Source: Lactuca virosa
Taxonomy: Eukaryota; Streptophyta; Magnoliopsida; Asterales; Asteraceae
Length of the DNA stretch: 64,000 bases
Direction of reading: 5' to 3'
NCBI GenBank assembly: GCA_928212115.1
Contig: CAKMRJ010005634.1
Coordinates: 180,224,745-180,288,744 of the forward strand
Part shown: piece after piece, positions 1 to 11,935 of the stretch
Layout of the letters: every line of letters starts with the position of its first letter
Position numbering within the stretch: the first letter of the stretch is position 1
The notes under the pieces: model-generated
Told to the model about the DNA's origin: nothing
Seen by the model: only the letters and a program-made list of their open reading frames with translations
Database searches by the model: none
Program-made: the position numbers and the translations under genes

Positions 1-1755
1 TTCCTTGGACAACTCATATGTATATGTCTAAACGATTCTAGGACTCATATCAACAAGTCTAAAATGTTCAGACCCATTTGCCATTTCCCACAATTGGAAC
101 TATGAAGAGGAATGCCGTAATCATAGTTGAATTTGAGAAACCCAAATTACATAATGCTATCTTCAAAATCTCTCTTAGTGAAAGCGTTTCCTTACAATCA
201 TTCTTATGAATGAAAGAAACCTTATAACACTTAGATTTTGTGGTGTATTCGTTCTTATCCATGTGAATTTGTCATAACTATAATCACAAGATAATGTTAG
301 TGACAAATCCAAACTCTTATGGATAGAACTTGTTCTTCTTAATTTCTTGCCATCAAGGGTCCCACCATTACTTCCAAGTTATTGAGCAGCTCACCCCTTC
401 GTTTCAATGTACTTTCCATTGAACAAGGTGTCTTGCCCCTATACAATCCATTGAGAACTCGTAGAACTCACATGCATAATTAACTCGATTGGAATGGCAC
501 AGAAATAAAATTAGTGTCAACACGATAGGTTGTAAACCTCAAGTCGTGTGCTAGTGATGAATGATAAGGTTTATTTTTGATTTGTTCTTGAAACCTTTCA
601 AGACCATTAAGACTCCCACTGACTCCTTGACATATAAGATTCTCTTGTCAATAAACATTTCTCGACAAACAAATATTCAAGAGTTAGTGTAGCTTTTATC
701 AAGACAAAACACTTCACAAAATTGGTCCTAGTTGGTCTTTGTCTTATCCAAGACATCACAACTTTCCACATTTGATGAATGTTATAAACCTTCTTAAGAC
801 TTGTCACTCAATGTCACAATCTTAACTCTAAGACTTGTTTTTGGAACGAAGTATGATTGACTTCTTGATTTAACCATTTCTTCAATTCTTGATTCCTCTT
901 CTCAGACATACAATTGTACTAAGACTCAGTTAGAGGATCAATTGAGATATGGTTATTAATCATTAAGACCTATCATAAAATATAATAAAAGGTACTCTCC
1001 CTTCTTCTTAGAATAGAGAAACTTTTATCTTTCTGCCTACTTGATTCTTCTTATTCGTTCTACTATTGATTGAAACCTTTTTAATCAATTCAGAATTACA
1101 CTTAATCTCATAAGCATAATCATATTTACTTTACCTTAGTAAATCATGACGAATATCTTTGTTACTCTTGTGGTGGATTTGATCAACACACAACTTTGTG
1201 TACTCGATCTCCTAGTCCTACACTTTACACTTTGTCAAAGAATTTGTCTAAATTTCCAAATATGAAATTTCTCATTCATCATGCAATCAAGTTGTATGAT
1301 TCCAAGTTTCTATCCAATTGAAACTTGGGCGAGGAGAAACTTTCCCTATTTGGTAAATTCTTGACCTTTCCACAAATAATATAATTAAGAATCAAATCCA
1401 TTTTGCTAATAATAGAAACTTACAAACATCAATTTTTTCATACACGCCATTGCAAGGATAAATAATATAAAATCAAAATTTATTTTATTGCGGAAAAATT
1501 TGTCCTTACAATGCAATTTAATTGAAAAACTATGTTAATACATATTTCATAGTAATCTATTCTAACTCCAAGTAGTAGCTCAAAATTCTAATCTTCAAGC
1601 AATGCGATCGAAATCCATTTCTTCACGATTAGATTCAGCTCACTTCTTCCCTTAAGCTTCCTCTCTTTTCTTCGATCCTATAAAAATGTAATCTTATTAC
1701 ATCATGTATTAAGAATCTAGAATAGGAACTTAAAAGAGTTAGTTAATGGATTTTA
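1..1755 (-). other. Unassigned interior of Copia E
   Basis: AT-rich sequence downstream (minus strand) of the E gag. Only ORFs below about 70 codons occur. I see no protease, integrase or reverse transcriptase motif in either strand. It lies where pol should begin, so E may be a non-autonomous derivative with non-coding filler. Pol could also lie further left. No other feature is supported here. Confidence 0.4.
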
Positions 1756-2393
1756 CCTGAAGTAAAGCCATGCATCTTGACTCTCCCATCTCTTAGATTT
1801 CTCAGGTAGTTAGGGCAGCTTCGTCTCCAATGTCCCTTCTCTTGGCAATAAAATCAAATGGACTCCTTTGGCACAGCACATCGGACAATCATAGACTTAG
1901 TTCTTTCTAGACTTCCGATGTTGCCAGTGCCCATTGCAGTTTGGGAGTTTGACTCACCAGACAAATTTGCTTGACCAGCACGCCAAATCATTGCTGATTC
2001 AACAGCTATAAGCAAATAGGTGAGATCAATGAGGGTCACGTTGTGATGCATCATATAGTACTCTCTAACGAACTCACTACATGATTCAGGAAGTGACTGA
2101 AGGACCCAGTCAACAGCCAGCTCCTCACAGACAACCGATCCCAACATTCTTAACTTATCAATGTGTGACTTCATCTCTAGGACGTGTGCACACACTGATT
2201 TTCCTTCTTCATGTTTACTTGCCAAAAGGACTTGAGTGAGTTTGAACTTTTCAATCTTTTGAACTTGTGGGTTAGGGAGAATAATAGGAGGAGGTGGAGG
2301 AAGTGAAGCATGATCTCTTGTTCCCCGATCGAATCATGGAATATCATAAAAAGCTTGTTCCACGGGATTTGGGAAGACCATAGTTGTCATACT
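1756..2393 (-). pseudogene. gag: Copia gag fragment of E (UBN2-type, broken)
   Basis: Encodes part of the Ty1/Copia Gag, the structural protein that packages element RNA in the cytoplasm. Visible signs are the gag-like string KHEEGKSVCAHVLEMKSHID, then an LQSLPESCSEFV segment, and at the C end (about 1850-1790) a zinc knuckle reading FYCQEKGHWRRSC. The first Cys of the knuckle is lost: its codon is TGA at 1856-1854. Another stop falls near the N end, just after FYDIP. The N-terminal part of a normal Gag is missing. Confident as a Copia gag remnant; lineage not assigned. Confidence 0.82.
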
Positions 2394-4033
2394 TTGACAT
2401 CTACAAAACGGGAGAAAAATTCAAGTTAGTTGATTGATTGAATCCTTAATAAATCACCCAAATGAGATATTAAGGCTAGGACCCAACACAATACTCTACA
2501 ATTCGGGAGAGGGATGTCGTAACCCAAATTGCAGAACATTTGAAGGTAAGTGAATGACGATTCACTAATTTCCACCATGAAAAACGAAAAAGAAATTTAG
2601 TTTTAAATCTATTGAAAATTCCTAGATCTTTTGAGATTCATTGAACTTTTCAATGGCATGTTTAAATCTCGATATGCCCCTCGATTTGTGACTGGGATGC
2701 CGAGGATCACAAAATAGGGTGTGAATAACCATGAAAACTTACATGGTGCCCCCAATGTTACAGTCACCTATTCGATGTGCCGGTTAACCACACACGCTCA
2801 ACCGAACTATGAGAAACAATGAGTCATCCTTTGCTACCTTTGCTTAGAACCATTTAGTGTGCCGGTTAACCACACACGCTCCACTAACTTCTTAGCAAGG
2901 GTGCAAAGTGTAATTTCATGGGATTGCATCAATTTCACTTTTGCCTAAAGTAACTAGGATTGGGAATTGCAAAAGCGTTTAGTTACTTTACATAGATTCA
3001 TTATACTTATTAATGAAGAGAGGATTGCCCTATCCTACCCTTTCGGCTAACGACCCTCCACCAATCAAGGGAGCGGTGGGTAAGAGTGGATACCCATTAA
3101 ACGGCCATTTTATAGGCCATAACCTTATACCCCCCTTATAGACCGGCTTCGTGAATGAGGCCTACTAACGGTAAGACTAGCATTTACTTATACATATATA
3201 TAATGTTAGACTTTTAATGCTATATATAGTATAGGGTGTGTATTACACTTTTAAAATACTAGGTGGTTTAATTTTATAAATTACACTTTTAATTTAATTA
3301 AATATAAACCATATCATTATGGATTTATTAACTCTCTTTTAATTATACACTTAATTAATTTAATAAAACCATAAGGGTGTAATTTGAACTTTTCAAAATT
3401 AGGGTTTTAGAATTTTGACTTTTTCAAAATTAAACCTTTTAATCAAACAATTTAAAATCCAAAACTTGAGGGCAAGTTTTGAAACTTTTCAAAACAATTA
3501 GGTTTTAATCTCACTTTAAAATTTTCGAAATTTAATACTATTTAAATTAAAATTTTAAATATTAAAACTCTTGATTTAATAATTATCTTGAATTAAACTA
3601 TTAATTTAAATTATTAAATCATAAGGGATTATCTAAATCATGAAGGATAATTACCAATTAAACAATTAATTTATCCTAATCCTTTTAATCCCTCTAAAAT
3701 TCGAAAATCATGGGATAGGATAATTCAAAATCTTTAATTACCATATATAACCATTAAAGGATAATTACAAGATACAGGATAATCCAAATCCCTAAAATTT
3801 AGGATCTTATCTAGGGGAGGAGGCTAATTTCGAAAATCATGGGGTTTATCAAACCCTAGATTTCAAAATCTTGAGGCTTAAGGAAAGGATTTGAAAACCC
3901 TTTCAAATTTTCGCAAATTAGGGTATAGAAACCCTAATCTCGAAATTTCTTGCCTCCTAGGGTTTATTGGCAATAAACCCTAATATGTCAAGGTTATACA
4001 ATTGTATAATGCTAATTGAAAACAAAAACCAAA
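2394..4033 (-). other. 5' leader of Copia E with paired GTTAAC boxes
   Basis: About 1.6 kb without a gene between primer site and gag. It holds two near-palindromic boxes (2776-2794 and 2857-2875, core GTGCCGGTTAACCACAC) 81 bp apart, and a GTGACTGGGATGCCGAGGAT block. Both are found in the leader of Copia C on the other strand at the same spacing. The part from 3200 to 3950 is very AT-rich. Function unknown; position suggests an RNA leader structure. Confidence 0.6.
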
Positions 4034-4046
4034 GGCTCTGATACCA
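4034..4046 (-). other. Primer-binding site of E
   Basis: The minus strand reads TGGTATCAGAGCC one base after the LTR end. This is the initiator-methionine tRNA type used by most plant Copia and many Gypsy elements. It fixes the LTR boundary at 4048. Confidence 0.92.
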
Positions 4047-4047
4047 C

Positions 4048-4852
4048 TGATGGGTTTTGTACAAACAATCCTATGTGTGCATGCAACCCTAGAATTGGAT
4101 CTATGTTATCACTATTAGTTATACAACATTATGAACACATAATAAAACCCTAATGATGCTTACTATTTTCGAAATTAACCAAAAAGGTTAGATTACATAC
4201 CTCTTGTTGTTATATTGTAATAACAACTTAAATCTTCAAAACCCTAAGTCTTGAAAGCAAGTACCACAAGTGTAGTACCTCTAATGGCTCACACACACCA
4301 AGAGCAAATGGAGAGGTAATAGAGAGAGGGAAGAGGTATAGAATTTCGTCCCTAGGACCCCTTGGGAAGGCATGGACGAATTCATGAGCCTTAGGGGTCT
4401 TTATATAGGTGTAGAGATTAGGGTTTCAGTCCTTATCCTTATCTAGTTGCTTGCCCACCAAGCAATCATAAGATAAGCCTTCAAATCCCTTATCCTTTAT
4501 CCTTTGGACGATTTCAAGGATCCTTATCTCCTTGAATTCGTTCAACCCATATTTAGGATAACCATTACCATATTTTGTAACTATCACATAATTACAATTC
4601 AGCCCCTCTAGTTTAATTAATTACACTTGATCACAAAATTAATTCTTAATTAATTATTGACCAATATTAATTAAACAAATATGATTTCTCCTTTAATATA
4701 TTATTCTTAAAACATATTAATAAATCATAATAACCTCTTTCTCTATTATTTCTCCAGTCAAGTTGCTTTGGTGAAGGCAACCCAAAAGGACCATGCACAA
4801 TCGGGTCAAGTACTTACCAAATATGGTTACAGGCTTAGACACTAATCCAACA
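4048..4852 (-). repeat. 5' LTR of Copia E
   Basis: 805 bp, minus-strand termini TGTTGG...CCCATCA, followed directly by the primer site. The left part of the LTR (start) matches the LTR starts at 12790, 35593 and 62339, so E, C, I and M share an LTR superfamily. The first bases outside it (4853-4857, cttcc) are the likely target duplication; its partner is outside the window. Confidence 0.88.
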
Positions 4853-4885
4853 CTTCCGTGGTCCTTTTTCCTTCACCGTTTTGGA

Positions 4886-6330
4886 TCACTTCGCGTGCCT
4901 CTTTGCTGCAGAGTCAGAGGTACCATAAATGTCAGATCCTCCAGATATCAAATTGATTACCTTGGCATCAGTAGGAGGGGATCCTGGTCTGTCGAGGATC
5001 TTTTGAGGATCCTGGTCTTTTTCTTTGGATTTCTCCTTTCTTCTTCCAAGGATTTCATTGAGGTATCCATTGCCTAGGAGATAGCTGATCTCCTTCCTGA
5101 GAGCTATGCAATCTTCTGTGATGTGACCAAAGTCTTCGTGATATGCACACCGTTTGGACTTGTCTTTCCAAGCGGTGGATTTTTCTCTTTTTCTTGGCCA
5201 TATTGCTCTGTCTCCAATATCCTGCATAGCGAATATTATACCTGAAATATCCATAGAAAAACAATAGTTAGTAAACTTAGGAAAATCTTCTTCCTCTTCG
5301 TCATCTTCAAGGGCATTAACCATGTGATGGTCAGGTTTGGAATTCGGTTTTGACTTATAGAACTTTGGGCTGAGGAATCGGCCTTCCTATTAGGGTGATC
5401 ATAATAGATTGGTGGGTGGATCCTTTTTTGGATCTCCTTGTCTTCTTCGACCTTGATAAATCTTAGTGCTCTGCTTCTGACTTCGCTCATTCTCTTGCAT
5501 GGATTCATTACGAGGTCTTCATAGAAGGGATAATCCTTCTTCAAGCCCATTTTAAAGGCTTCTACTGAACTTGCCATGTCGAAGTTGGGGATACTTAGAG
5601 CTTCCCTTCCAAACATATTCACAACACTCCTAAGGGATTCCGTAGGATCCTGAAGCACCTGATAGAGATCACTAGTTCTCTTTTCGAACTTTCTGCTACA
5701 AGGGAAGTGATTGTTCAATAAATTAATCAGATGAGCAAATGATATAATTGAATAAGGAGGAATGCTAAGAAGCCATTTTAGGGCTGATCATGTGAGGGTG
5801 GAACCAAAACCCTTGGACATGCAAGCTTCTTTCAAGTGAGTGGGGATGGGAATGATGTCTATCCTCTCCTTGTATTGTGACACATGGTTCTTAGGATCTG
5901 TAGTTGCGTCGTAAGGCTTCATGATGTGGGTCTGAAATTGCTTTGGGACTTTGATATCAGCTATCACTGGAACGAATATGTAGATCATTTGGATCGTGGG
6001 GGATACTTCCGGTACTGGCTGAACTACTCCGGGTACGCTTGAGATCATTTGTTTTAGTTGCTATAGCTCCTTAGCCATGATCGAGCTTAAACCTGTATCA
6101 AGATCCATTGAGTTAGTAGCAAAGATATTATTATTGACGAGGTTACGAGGATCCTTGTTATTGGTAGTAACAAAGGTTTCTTTGGGATCTTGGGTCGTAT
6201 GGGCTTTGTTTCTCGGAATCGCACCACAAGAAGGTACAGAGGTCAGTATCGAGGATCCTATCTCATGACGAACGGATGAGGATGACGGGTTATTAAAGTT
6301 CAGGATCTTGGGATGCAAGACCGAGGTCAT
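4886..6330 (-). pseudogene. gag: Gypsy gag of D, broken in several frames
   Basis: Gag of a Ty3/Gypsy element, the capsid and nucleocapsid precursor. In order on the minus strand: a variable N end (6330-6061), a Gag start region (MKPYDATTDPKNHVSQYKER, near 5920-5860), a Retrotrans_gag-like helical part (5718-5420) and a zinc motif of the form CAYHEDFGHITEDC near 5150-5110, typical of Tat-like Gag. Stops fall at about 6061 and 5786, and there is a frameshift near 5300. The C end is lost to Copia E. Seen: the motifs and breaks. Inferred: lineage. Confidence 0.78.
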
Positions 6331-6666
6331 TTCCTCCTATGGCTAGTGGATTTCTGTCCTCATTCTTTCCACTTCCTTGAAAATATCTTGTTATCCTCCT
6401 GCTTTCGGGCGACTTGTCGTTCTAGTCTCTTTATTATAGCAAAGATTTCATTGTTAGAAATCAACACAGGAGGATCCTAGAGTCCTGGGGTGACGACCAG
6501 AGAGGTGTTTTTCTTCGGGGTTTCTGAGACTTTTGTGGGAACTCAAGTCGGCAGTGGTGGAAGGTTTTTGGGGGAAATGGGAGGAATTGAGTAAGAGGAT
6601 AGAGTCGATTGAGTAGACATGGTTTTTTGAAGGATTTTGAACACCATGGCCCCACGGTGGGAGCCA
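6331..6666 (-). other. Leader and primer site of Gypsy D
   Basis: Leader between LTR and gag. The minus strand reads TGGCTCCCACCGTGGGG at 6666-6650; the same position in B reads TGGCACCCACCGTGGGG. A TGGCNCC primer-site start is usual for Tat-type Gypsy elements, unlike the iMet type used by the other elements here. Overlapping ORFs at 6454-6733 span LTR and leader and have no recognisable product. Confidence 0.6.
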
Positions 6667-6667
6667 A

Positions 6668-7274
6668 ATTATTTTGGTCAAAAAATGAACAAGCAAGAAT
6701 CGACCAAAGTGTATGAGAGGTTGTGATGCTCAAAATGATGCAAGTATGAAGTGTTAATCAAAGTGACACAAGTTGTTTACAAGGAAAGCTCTTGATCCTT
6801 GCTAGGATCTCCGTCATGAATCCTGGGGAAGTGATAATGATAACCTACCTTGATGATTTTATTGATTGAAAAGATCGATTACAGAGAAAGTGTAAAGAGT
6901 ATCAGTACAACTGTTTTTGTTCTGCTAAGTGTCGTGTACAGTTTGATGAATACAAGTGATTTTTGAAGTCCAAAGCTAATAACAAGAACTCCAAAAATTT
7001 CGGGAGCCTCCGAGATCATCTTATACACGTTACTTGACTTGCTCTTCTGGGTCTTTTGCATGGTTGTGATGACTATTTGTTAAGAATAAGTCTTTGACTG
7101 ATTATTTCTGAACATGTGAGAAAGACAATAGAGTATATAACTGTTATAAATATTTGGAAAATGGTAGACAGGATCCTGAAGTATGTTTGGGATCAAGATG
7201 TTTGAGGATCCTAAGGTTTGAGGATCCTTAGGTTTGAGGATCCTTATTGTAGTTCTGAGATCCTAGCCCTAATA
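6668..7274 (-). repeat. 5' LTR of Gypsy D
   Basis: About 600 bp. The start is degenerate (minus strand TATTAGGGC where B has TGTTAGGGC). The inner end near 6668-6680 is approximate because no clear CA end is visible. It holds three close copies of AGGATCCT-type sequence (7200-7245), a short tandem GAGGATCC repeat. Confidence 0.6.
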
Positions 7275-7984
7275 GAATCTGCCAATAAAATGGCGGTTGA
7301 ATTGTTGTCCACTCTCACCCACCGCTTCCTTGATTGGTGGAGGGGCATTAGTCGAACGGGTTTGATAGTACAAATTAATTCTCATTAATAAGTATAATGA
7401 ATTATAGAGTAACTAAACATTTATTTTTAATTCCGAATCTTAGTTACATTAGGAAAATATGAATCTGTATGCTAACCCATGAAATTGCACATTGCACTTT
7501 ATAAGTCGCTAGTGGAGTGTGTTGTTAACCGACACACTAATAGGGACTAATAGAGATGGAAATGGCTGCCTCGAAAATTATCATTGATTAATAGAGCGCG
7601 TGTGGTTAACCGTCACACTAAAATGAGATGATAGATGACATCGTGAATACCAAGCTAATTTGCATGGTTATTCACATCTTGTTTGTGATCCTCGGTATCC
7701 CAGTCACAAATGGAAGAGCATAATCGATATTAAACATGTCATTGCAGAGTTTCAATGAATCTCAAAAGATCTAGGAATTTCATTAATAACGTAATTCGTT
7801 TAAATTTTGTTTTTCGATGGTGAAATTGTTAAATCGTCATTTACCTACGTTTATATAATTTACAATTATATTACGACATCCCTTTTATAAGTTGAAAATT
7901 ATTTAGTTGGAATCTAGCCGCGATATTTCATTTTGGGTGTTATGTTGAGGATTATTCTTATCTAACTAAAACTATATTTTATAG
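7275..7984 (+). other. 5' leader remnant of Copia C
   Basis: Matches the E leader in inverse orientation. Contains the paired near-palindromic boxes (7517-7537 and 7598-7618, GTTAAC core, GTGTG/CACAC arms), 81 bp apart as in E, and the GATCCTCGGTATCCCAGTCAC block at about 7689. No coding potential. Confidence 0.62.
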
Positions 7985-8857
7985 ATGTCTACTCCAACTG
8001 ATGCTTCTGGTTCCTCCTCCTCCTCGAACAACAACTTCTCCTTGTTGAACATCTACTTTAAGGTGCAATTGGATGGCACCAATTATAACAACTGGATGCG
8101 TAACATTAAAATGGACCTTCGTTTTGAGGATAAGGAATATGTCCTTGAGAAACTATTAGACGAAATCGACGACAAGAAGGCCACTCCTGAAGAAATGGTC
8201 GCCTACAAGAAACACTATAATGATGCCACAAAAGTTGTGTGCATCATGGTGGCCACAATAACTCCAGAATTGGAAAAGCACTATGAGGATTACTAGCTGT
8301 ACCAGATGAACAAGGACCTTATGGAGAAATAGCATAAGCGAGCTCGTTAGGAAAAGTACGAGGTGGTAAAGTCCTTCATTGCTAGCAAAATGAAGGAGGA
8401 AGAATCTGTTAGCAGCCACATTCAGAGAATGCAACGATACGCCAAAAGTCTAATCAAGCTCAATGTGAATTTTGATGAAGAGTTGACAATCAACATAATG
8501 TTGAACTCTTTGCCAAGTTGTTATGATCAGTTTATATTGACCTATTATTTTAACAACAACGAAACTACTTTGTATCAATAACACAACCTCCTGCGAACAG
8601 ATGAAGAAGAGCTGAAGGGAAAACGTGTTGCCTCCATTCCTAATAGTGTACCTATTCTTGCCATTGGCCAAGGGAATGGAAAGAAGAGGAAAGATCCTCC
8701 CAAGAAGAACTGGAAGGGAAATTCCCAAGATGGGTCATCAAACACAGGACCGAAAGGAAAATCTAGTACTAATGCTCCCCCTGTTTCTGACCCCAAAGAG
8801 GCTTCTTGCTTCTATTAAAATGACAAGGGGCATTGGAAATGAATCTGCCCGAAATAC
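7985..8857 (+). pseudogene. gag: Copia gag of C, broken
   Basis: Starts at an ATG with a Ser-rich N end followed by FKVQLDGTNYNNWMRNIKMD, the usual Copia Gag N-terminal signature, then the UBN2-type core to about 8580 and a basic C region. Stops fall at 8294-8296, 8329-8331, 8347-8349 and 8579-8581. The zinc knuckle near 8806-8853 reads CFY-stop-NDKGHWK-stop-IC, so its second Cys codon is a stop. The frame is otherwise kept over long stretches. Remnant of the RNA-packaging protein. Confidence 0.85.
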
Positions 8858-9133
8858 TTGCAGGATATCGAGGATGGGAAGGTGAAGCCAACCTCGGCAG
8901 GTATTTACACTATCCTATCTAATAACTCATCATATTCTTGTTCTTGGGTCCTTGATACAGGATGTGGATTTCAAATTTGTTCTGATTTGCATAAGTTAAG
9001 AAGAAGTAAGGATGTGGAGCACGGAAGGATGAACTTAATCATGGGGAATAGGCGAACTTTACTTGTAACCAGGATTGAAGTTTATGGCTTAGTGCTTAGT
9101 AGTGGGTTAGGATTAGATTTAATAAATTGTTGA
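8858..9133 (+). pseudogene. pol: Copia aspartic protease of C
   Basis: Follows gag in the same reading frame. The active-site string SWVLDTGCGFQIC (about 8937-8975) has the Asp-Thr-Gly triad. In an active element this would cleave the polyprotein inside the particle. The open frame ends at 9131-9133, before the usual end of the domain, and the following 9171-9383 stretch is a frame-shifted remainder. Confidence 0.8.
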
Positions 9134-9170
9134 TACTTGTCAGAGATGACACGAAACATCATTTGTTTTC

Positions 9171-10345
9171 ATGCATTGTTTAAACAAGGATTTAGATATT
9201 CTTTTAATGATAAGAATGGTTCTATTTCCACTTATAAAAATGGTGTTTTTTTATTTTGAAGCTTTACCTTGTGATGGTGTGTATGAAACTGTGATGACTG
9301 TAGACAATTTAGATAATAGTGTTTTTCAAATTGATTCGTCTAAGTGTATAGAAAAAGCATGCTTGTGGCATTGTTGTCTTTGACACGTTAACAAGAAGTG
9401 CATCACCCAACTCCAAAGGATGGACTGTTGGAATCAGTTGACTTAAGGTCAGATGATACATGCGAGTCTTGTCTATTGGGTAAGATGAAAAAAATCACCT
9501 TTCACTGGTTCTTGTGAAAGAGGTGATGGATTGTTGGATCTCATACACACATATGTGTGTGGGCCCTTCAGATCTACCACAAGGGATGCAAATCGATTCT
9601 TTATGAGTTCTACTGATGAGTATAGGAGATATGGCTATATCTACTTAGTCAAGCATAAAACCTTTGAAAAGTTCAAAAAGTGTAAACATGAAGTCGAGAA
9701 TCAATTGGGCAGGAAGAAAAAGATGCTTAGATCCGATAGAGGCGATGAGCATCTTAGTATTGAGTTCCACGACTACCTCAAGGAATGTGGAATAGTTTCA
9801 CAATTGACACCACCTAGGAGACCACAACTAAATAGTGTGGATGAGAGGTGCAACTGAACCTTGTTGGACATGGTTCATTCCATGATGAGTCGAGTTTCTC
9901 TTCCAATCTCATTCCGGGGGTATGCCTTAGAGACTACCACCCACATTCTTAATCTACTCCTAACTAAGAAGGTTGCCAAAAAACGTCACGAGATGTGGAC
10001 AGCGAAGGTTCCCTCATTAGCACATATCAAGGTTTGGGGTTGTGAAGCTTTAGTTAGATGAGAGACTCACGACAAGATTGAACCTCGAAGTGAGAGATGT
10101 ATTTTCATCGGCTATCCACAGAAGTCCTTTGGATATTTGTTCTACAAACCTAGTGAGAACGTGGATTTGTAGCACGAAGGGGTCTTTCTCGAGAGAGAGA
10201 GAGAGCTCATATGCAAAGAGGATAGTGGGAGTACATATGATCTAGAAGAGATTCAGGAATAAAATGATGAAGGAACCTCTGATGACGCTAGGGCTCAACC
10301 TGAGGAAGAAATTCCAGTTGAACCAATTAAGAAGTTATTACCTCT
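9171..10345 (+). pseudogene. pol: Copia integrase of C
   Basis: A pre-integrase remnant (9390-9520) leads to the integrase core: LLDLIHTYVCGPFRSTTRD, where the first catalytic Asp is Tyr, then MLRSDRGDEHLSIEFHDYLK with the second Asp, and PQLNSVDERCN with the Glu. Stops or frame changes occur at 9384, 9855-9857 and 10059-10061. The C part (10060-10345) shows GYPQKSFGYLF and an acidic linker. Normal role is insertion of element cDNA; it is non-functional here. Confidence 0.82.
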
Positions 10346-10367
10346 TAGGCGTTCCAGTAGAGTTAGA

Positions 10368-11200
10368 ATGCCACCTGAGTTTTATGGTTTCCATATTACT
10401 AGAGATGGTGATATGTTGATCAGTGATAATACACTAGTAAATTTAGATGAACCTTCTAACTATAAGGAAGCAATAGCAGGCCTTGAGGCTGCAAAATGGA
10501 AAGAGGCAATGAACAGCGAGATCAAGTCTGTGTATGACAACCAAGTTTGGAATTTGGTTTATAACGTACTAGGTCGTAATACAGTTGGGTGCAAATGGAT
10601 CTTCAAGAAGAAGACTGACATGGATGGAAAGGTACACACTTTCAAGGCTCGACTGGTTGCAAAGTGGTGTACTCAAACCCAGGGGTTGAATGTGATGAGA
10701 CCTTCTCACCAGTAGCTAAGATTAAATCATTAGGATAATTTTAGCAATATCTGCGTTTCATGACTATGAAATTTGGCAGATGGATGTAAAAACCGGTTTC
10801 CTTAATGGGAAGTTGGCTGAGGATGTTTACATAAGTCGGACAGAGGGTTTTGTGGATGCAAATTATCCAAATAGAGTGTGTAAGCTTGAGAAATAAATCT
10901 ATGGATTAAAACAAGCTTCTCGCAGATGAAATCTTTTTTGTTTACAAGAAGGTCAAAGAGTTTGCTTTCTCTAGAAGTGAAGATGAATCTTGTGTATATG
11001 TCAAAGCTAGTGGGAGTATAGTAACCTTCCTTGTATTATATGTGGGTGACATACTTCTTGTGGGAAATGACATTCCAAATTTGCAAGAGGTTAAGTTTTG
11101 GCTTGGAAAGTGTTTCGATGTGAAGGATCTGGGAGAGGATGCTTATATTCTAGGGATAAGGATTTGGAGACAGGAGTAAGAGACTAATTGGAGTTAGTCA
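10368..11200 (+). pseudogene. pol: Copia reverse transcriptase of C
   Basis: N part YKEAIAGLEAAKWKEAMNSE and VGCKWIFKKKTDMDGK (10460-10625) are standard Copia RT starts. Frame is lost near 10690; a second readable part (10920-11180) holds LYVGDILLVGND at about 11034-11070, where YVDD is expected, so one catalytic Asp is Gly. Several stops between. Confidence 0.82.
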
Positions 11201-11499
11201 AAGTACATACTTGGAAAAGGTATTAAAGCATTTTAGTATGGAAAATTCCAAGAAAGGAGAACTGCCTATACAGAGTAATACCAAACTGAGTAAGACTCAG
11301 AGCCTAAGTACAGATGCAAATATATAAGAACTGAGTAGAGTTCCATATGCTTTTTGCGGTTGGATCTATAATGTATTCTACAACATGTACTCACCCTAAT
11401 GTTGTTTTTTTCTTTGAGCATGGTTAGTCGTTATCAGGGAAATCTAGGTAGAGCTCACTGGATAGTAGTTAAGAATATTCTCAAGTCTCTACAAAGAAC

Positions 11500-11935
11500 T
11501 AAGGACTAGGTCCTTGTTCTTGGTGGCAATGAGACATTAAGAGTAACTGGCTATAGTGACGTCAGCTTTAAGACAGACAGAGACAACTTTCGTTCTCAAT
11601 CTGGCTGGGTGTTTACCCTAAATGGAGGAGCGGTAACCTGGAAAAGTTCCAAACAGGATACGGTGGCTGATTCTACTTGTTAATCAGAGTACATAGCAGC
11701 AACTGAAGCATCGAGAGATCATGGCAGATAAATACATATCGATAGAAAATACCATTTTATCATACATAGAGTAGAAGAATGTCACCTCATCGTGAAGAGG
11801 GTATCATCAGAAGAGAATCCTACAGATCCCCTCAGAAATGTTCTGAGTAGGGTCAAGCACGTTCAGCATGCTAGGAGAATTGGTCTGAAAGATGATATAA
11901 GTTTATTAGTTAAATATTTATTTTTGAAACTTGTA
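11500..11935 (+). pseudogene. pol: Copia RNase H of C, internally deleted
   Basis: GYSDVSFKTDRDNFRSQSGWVF (11550 on) and SEYIAATEAS are RNase H landmarks. The sequence then jumps straight to DHGR...HIDRKYHF, which normally lies tens of residues later, so an internal deletion joined the two near 11715. The C-terminal tail to about 11900 (VKRVSSEENPTDPL) is readable. Confidence 0.8.

Larger units (their letters stand above)
1..4852 (-). mobile_element. Ty1/Copia element E, 5' part, cut by the window edge
   Basis: Reading the minus strand from the right: 5' LTR, iMet-type primer site, long leader, Copia gag, then an interior I cannot assign. The LTR starts TGTTGGATTAGTG and abuts Gypsy D gag sequence at 4853, so E inserted into D. 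Its 3' LTR and any pol lie left of the window. The leader matches that of Copia C (7275-7984), so the two belong to related families. E is the innermost element of the left nest. Confidence 0.88.
4853..7274 (-). mobile_element. Ty3/Gypsy element D, 5' part (Tat-like gag)
   Basis: Minus-strand LTR (to about 7274), primer-site-like sequence, leader and most of gag. Cut on the left by Copia E at 4852. Its right end lies inside the leader of Copia C, whose homology with the E leader begins right after 7274; D therefore inserted into C. It is a diverged copy of B (13701-15326). Assignment to the Tat branch rests on the Gag His/Cys motif and is moderate. Confidence 0.75.
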
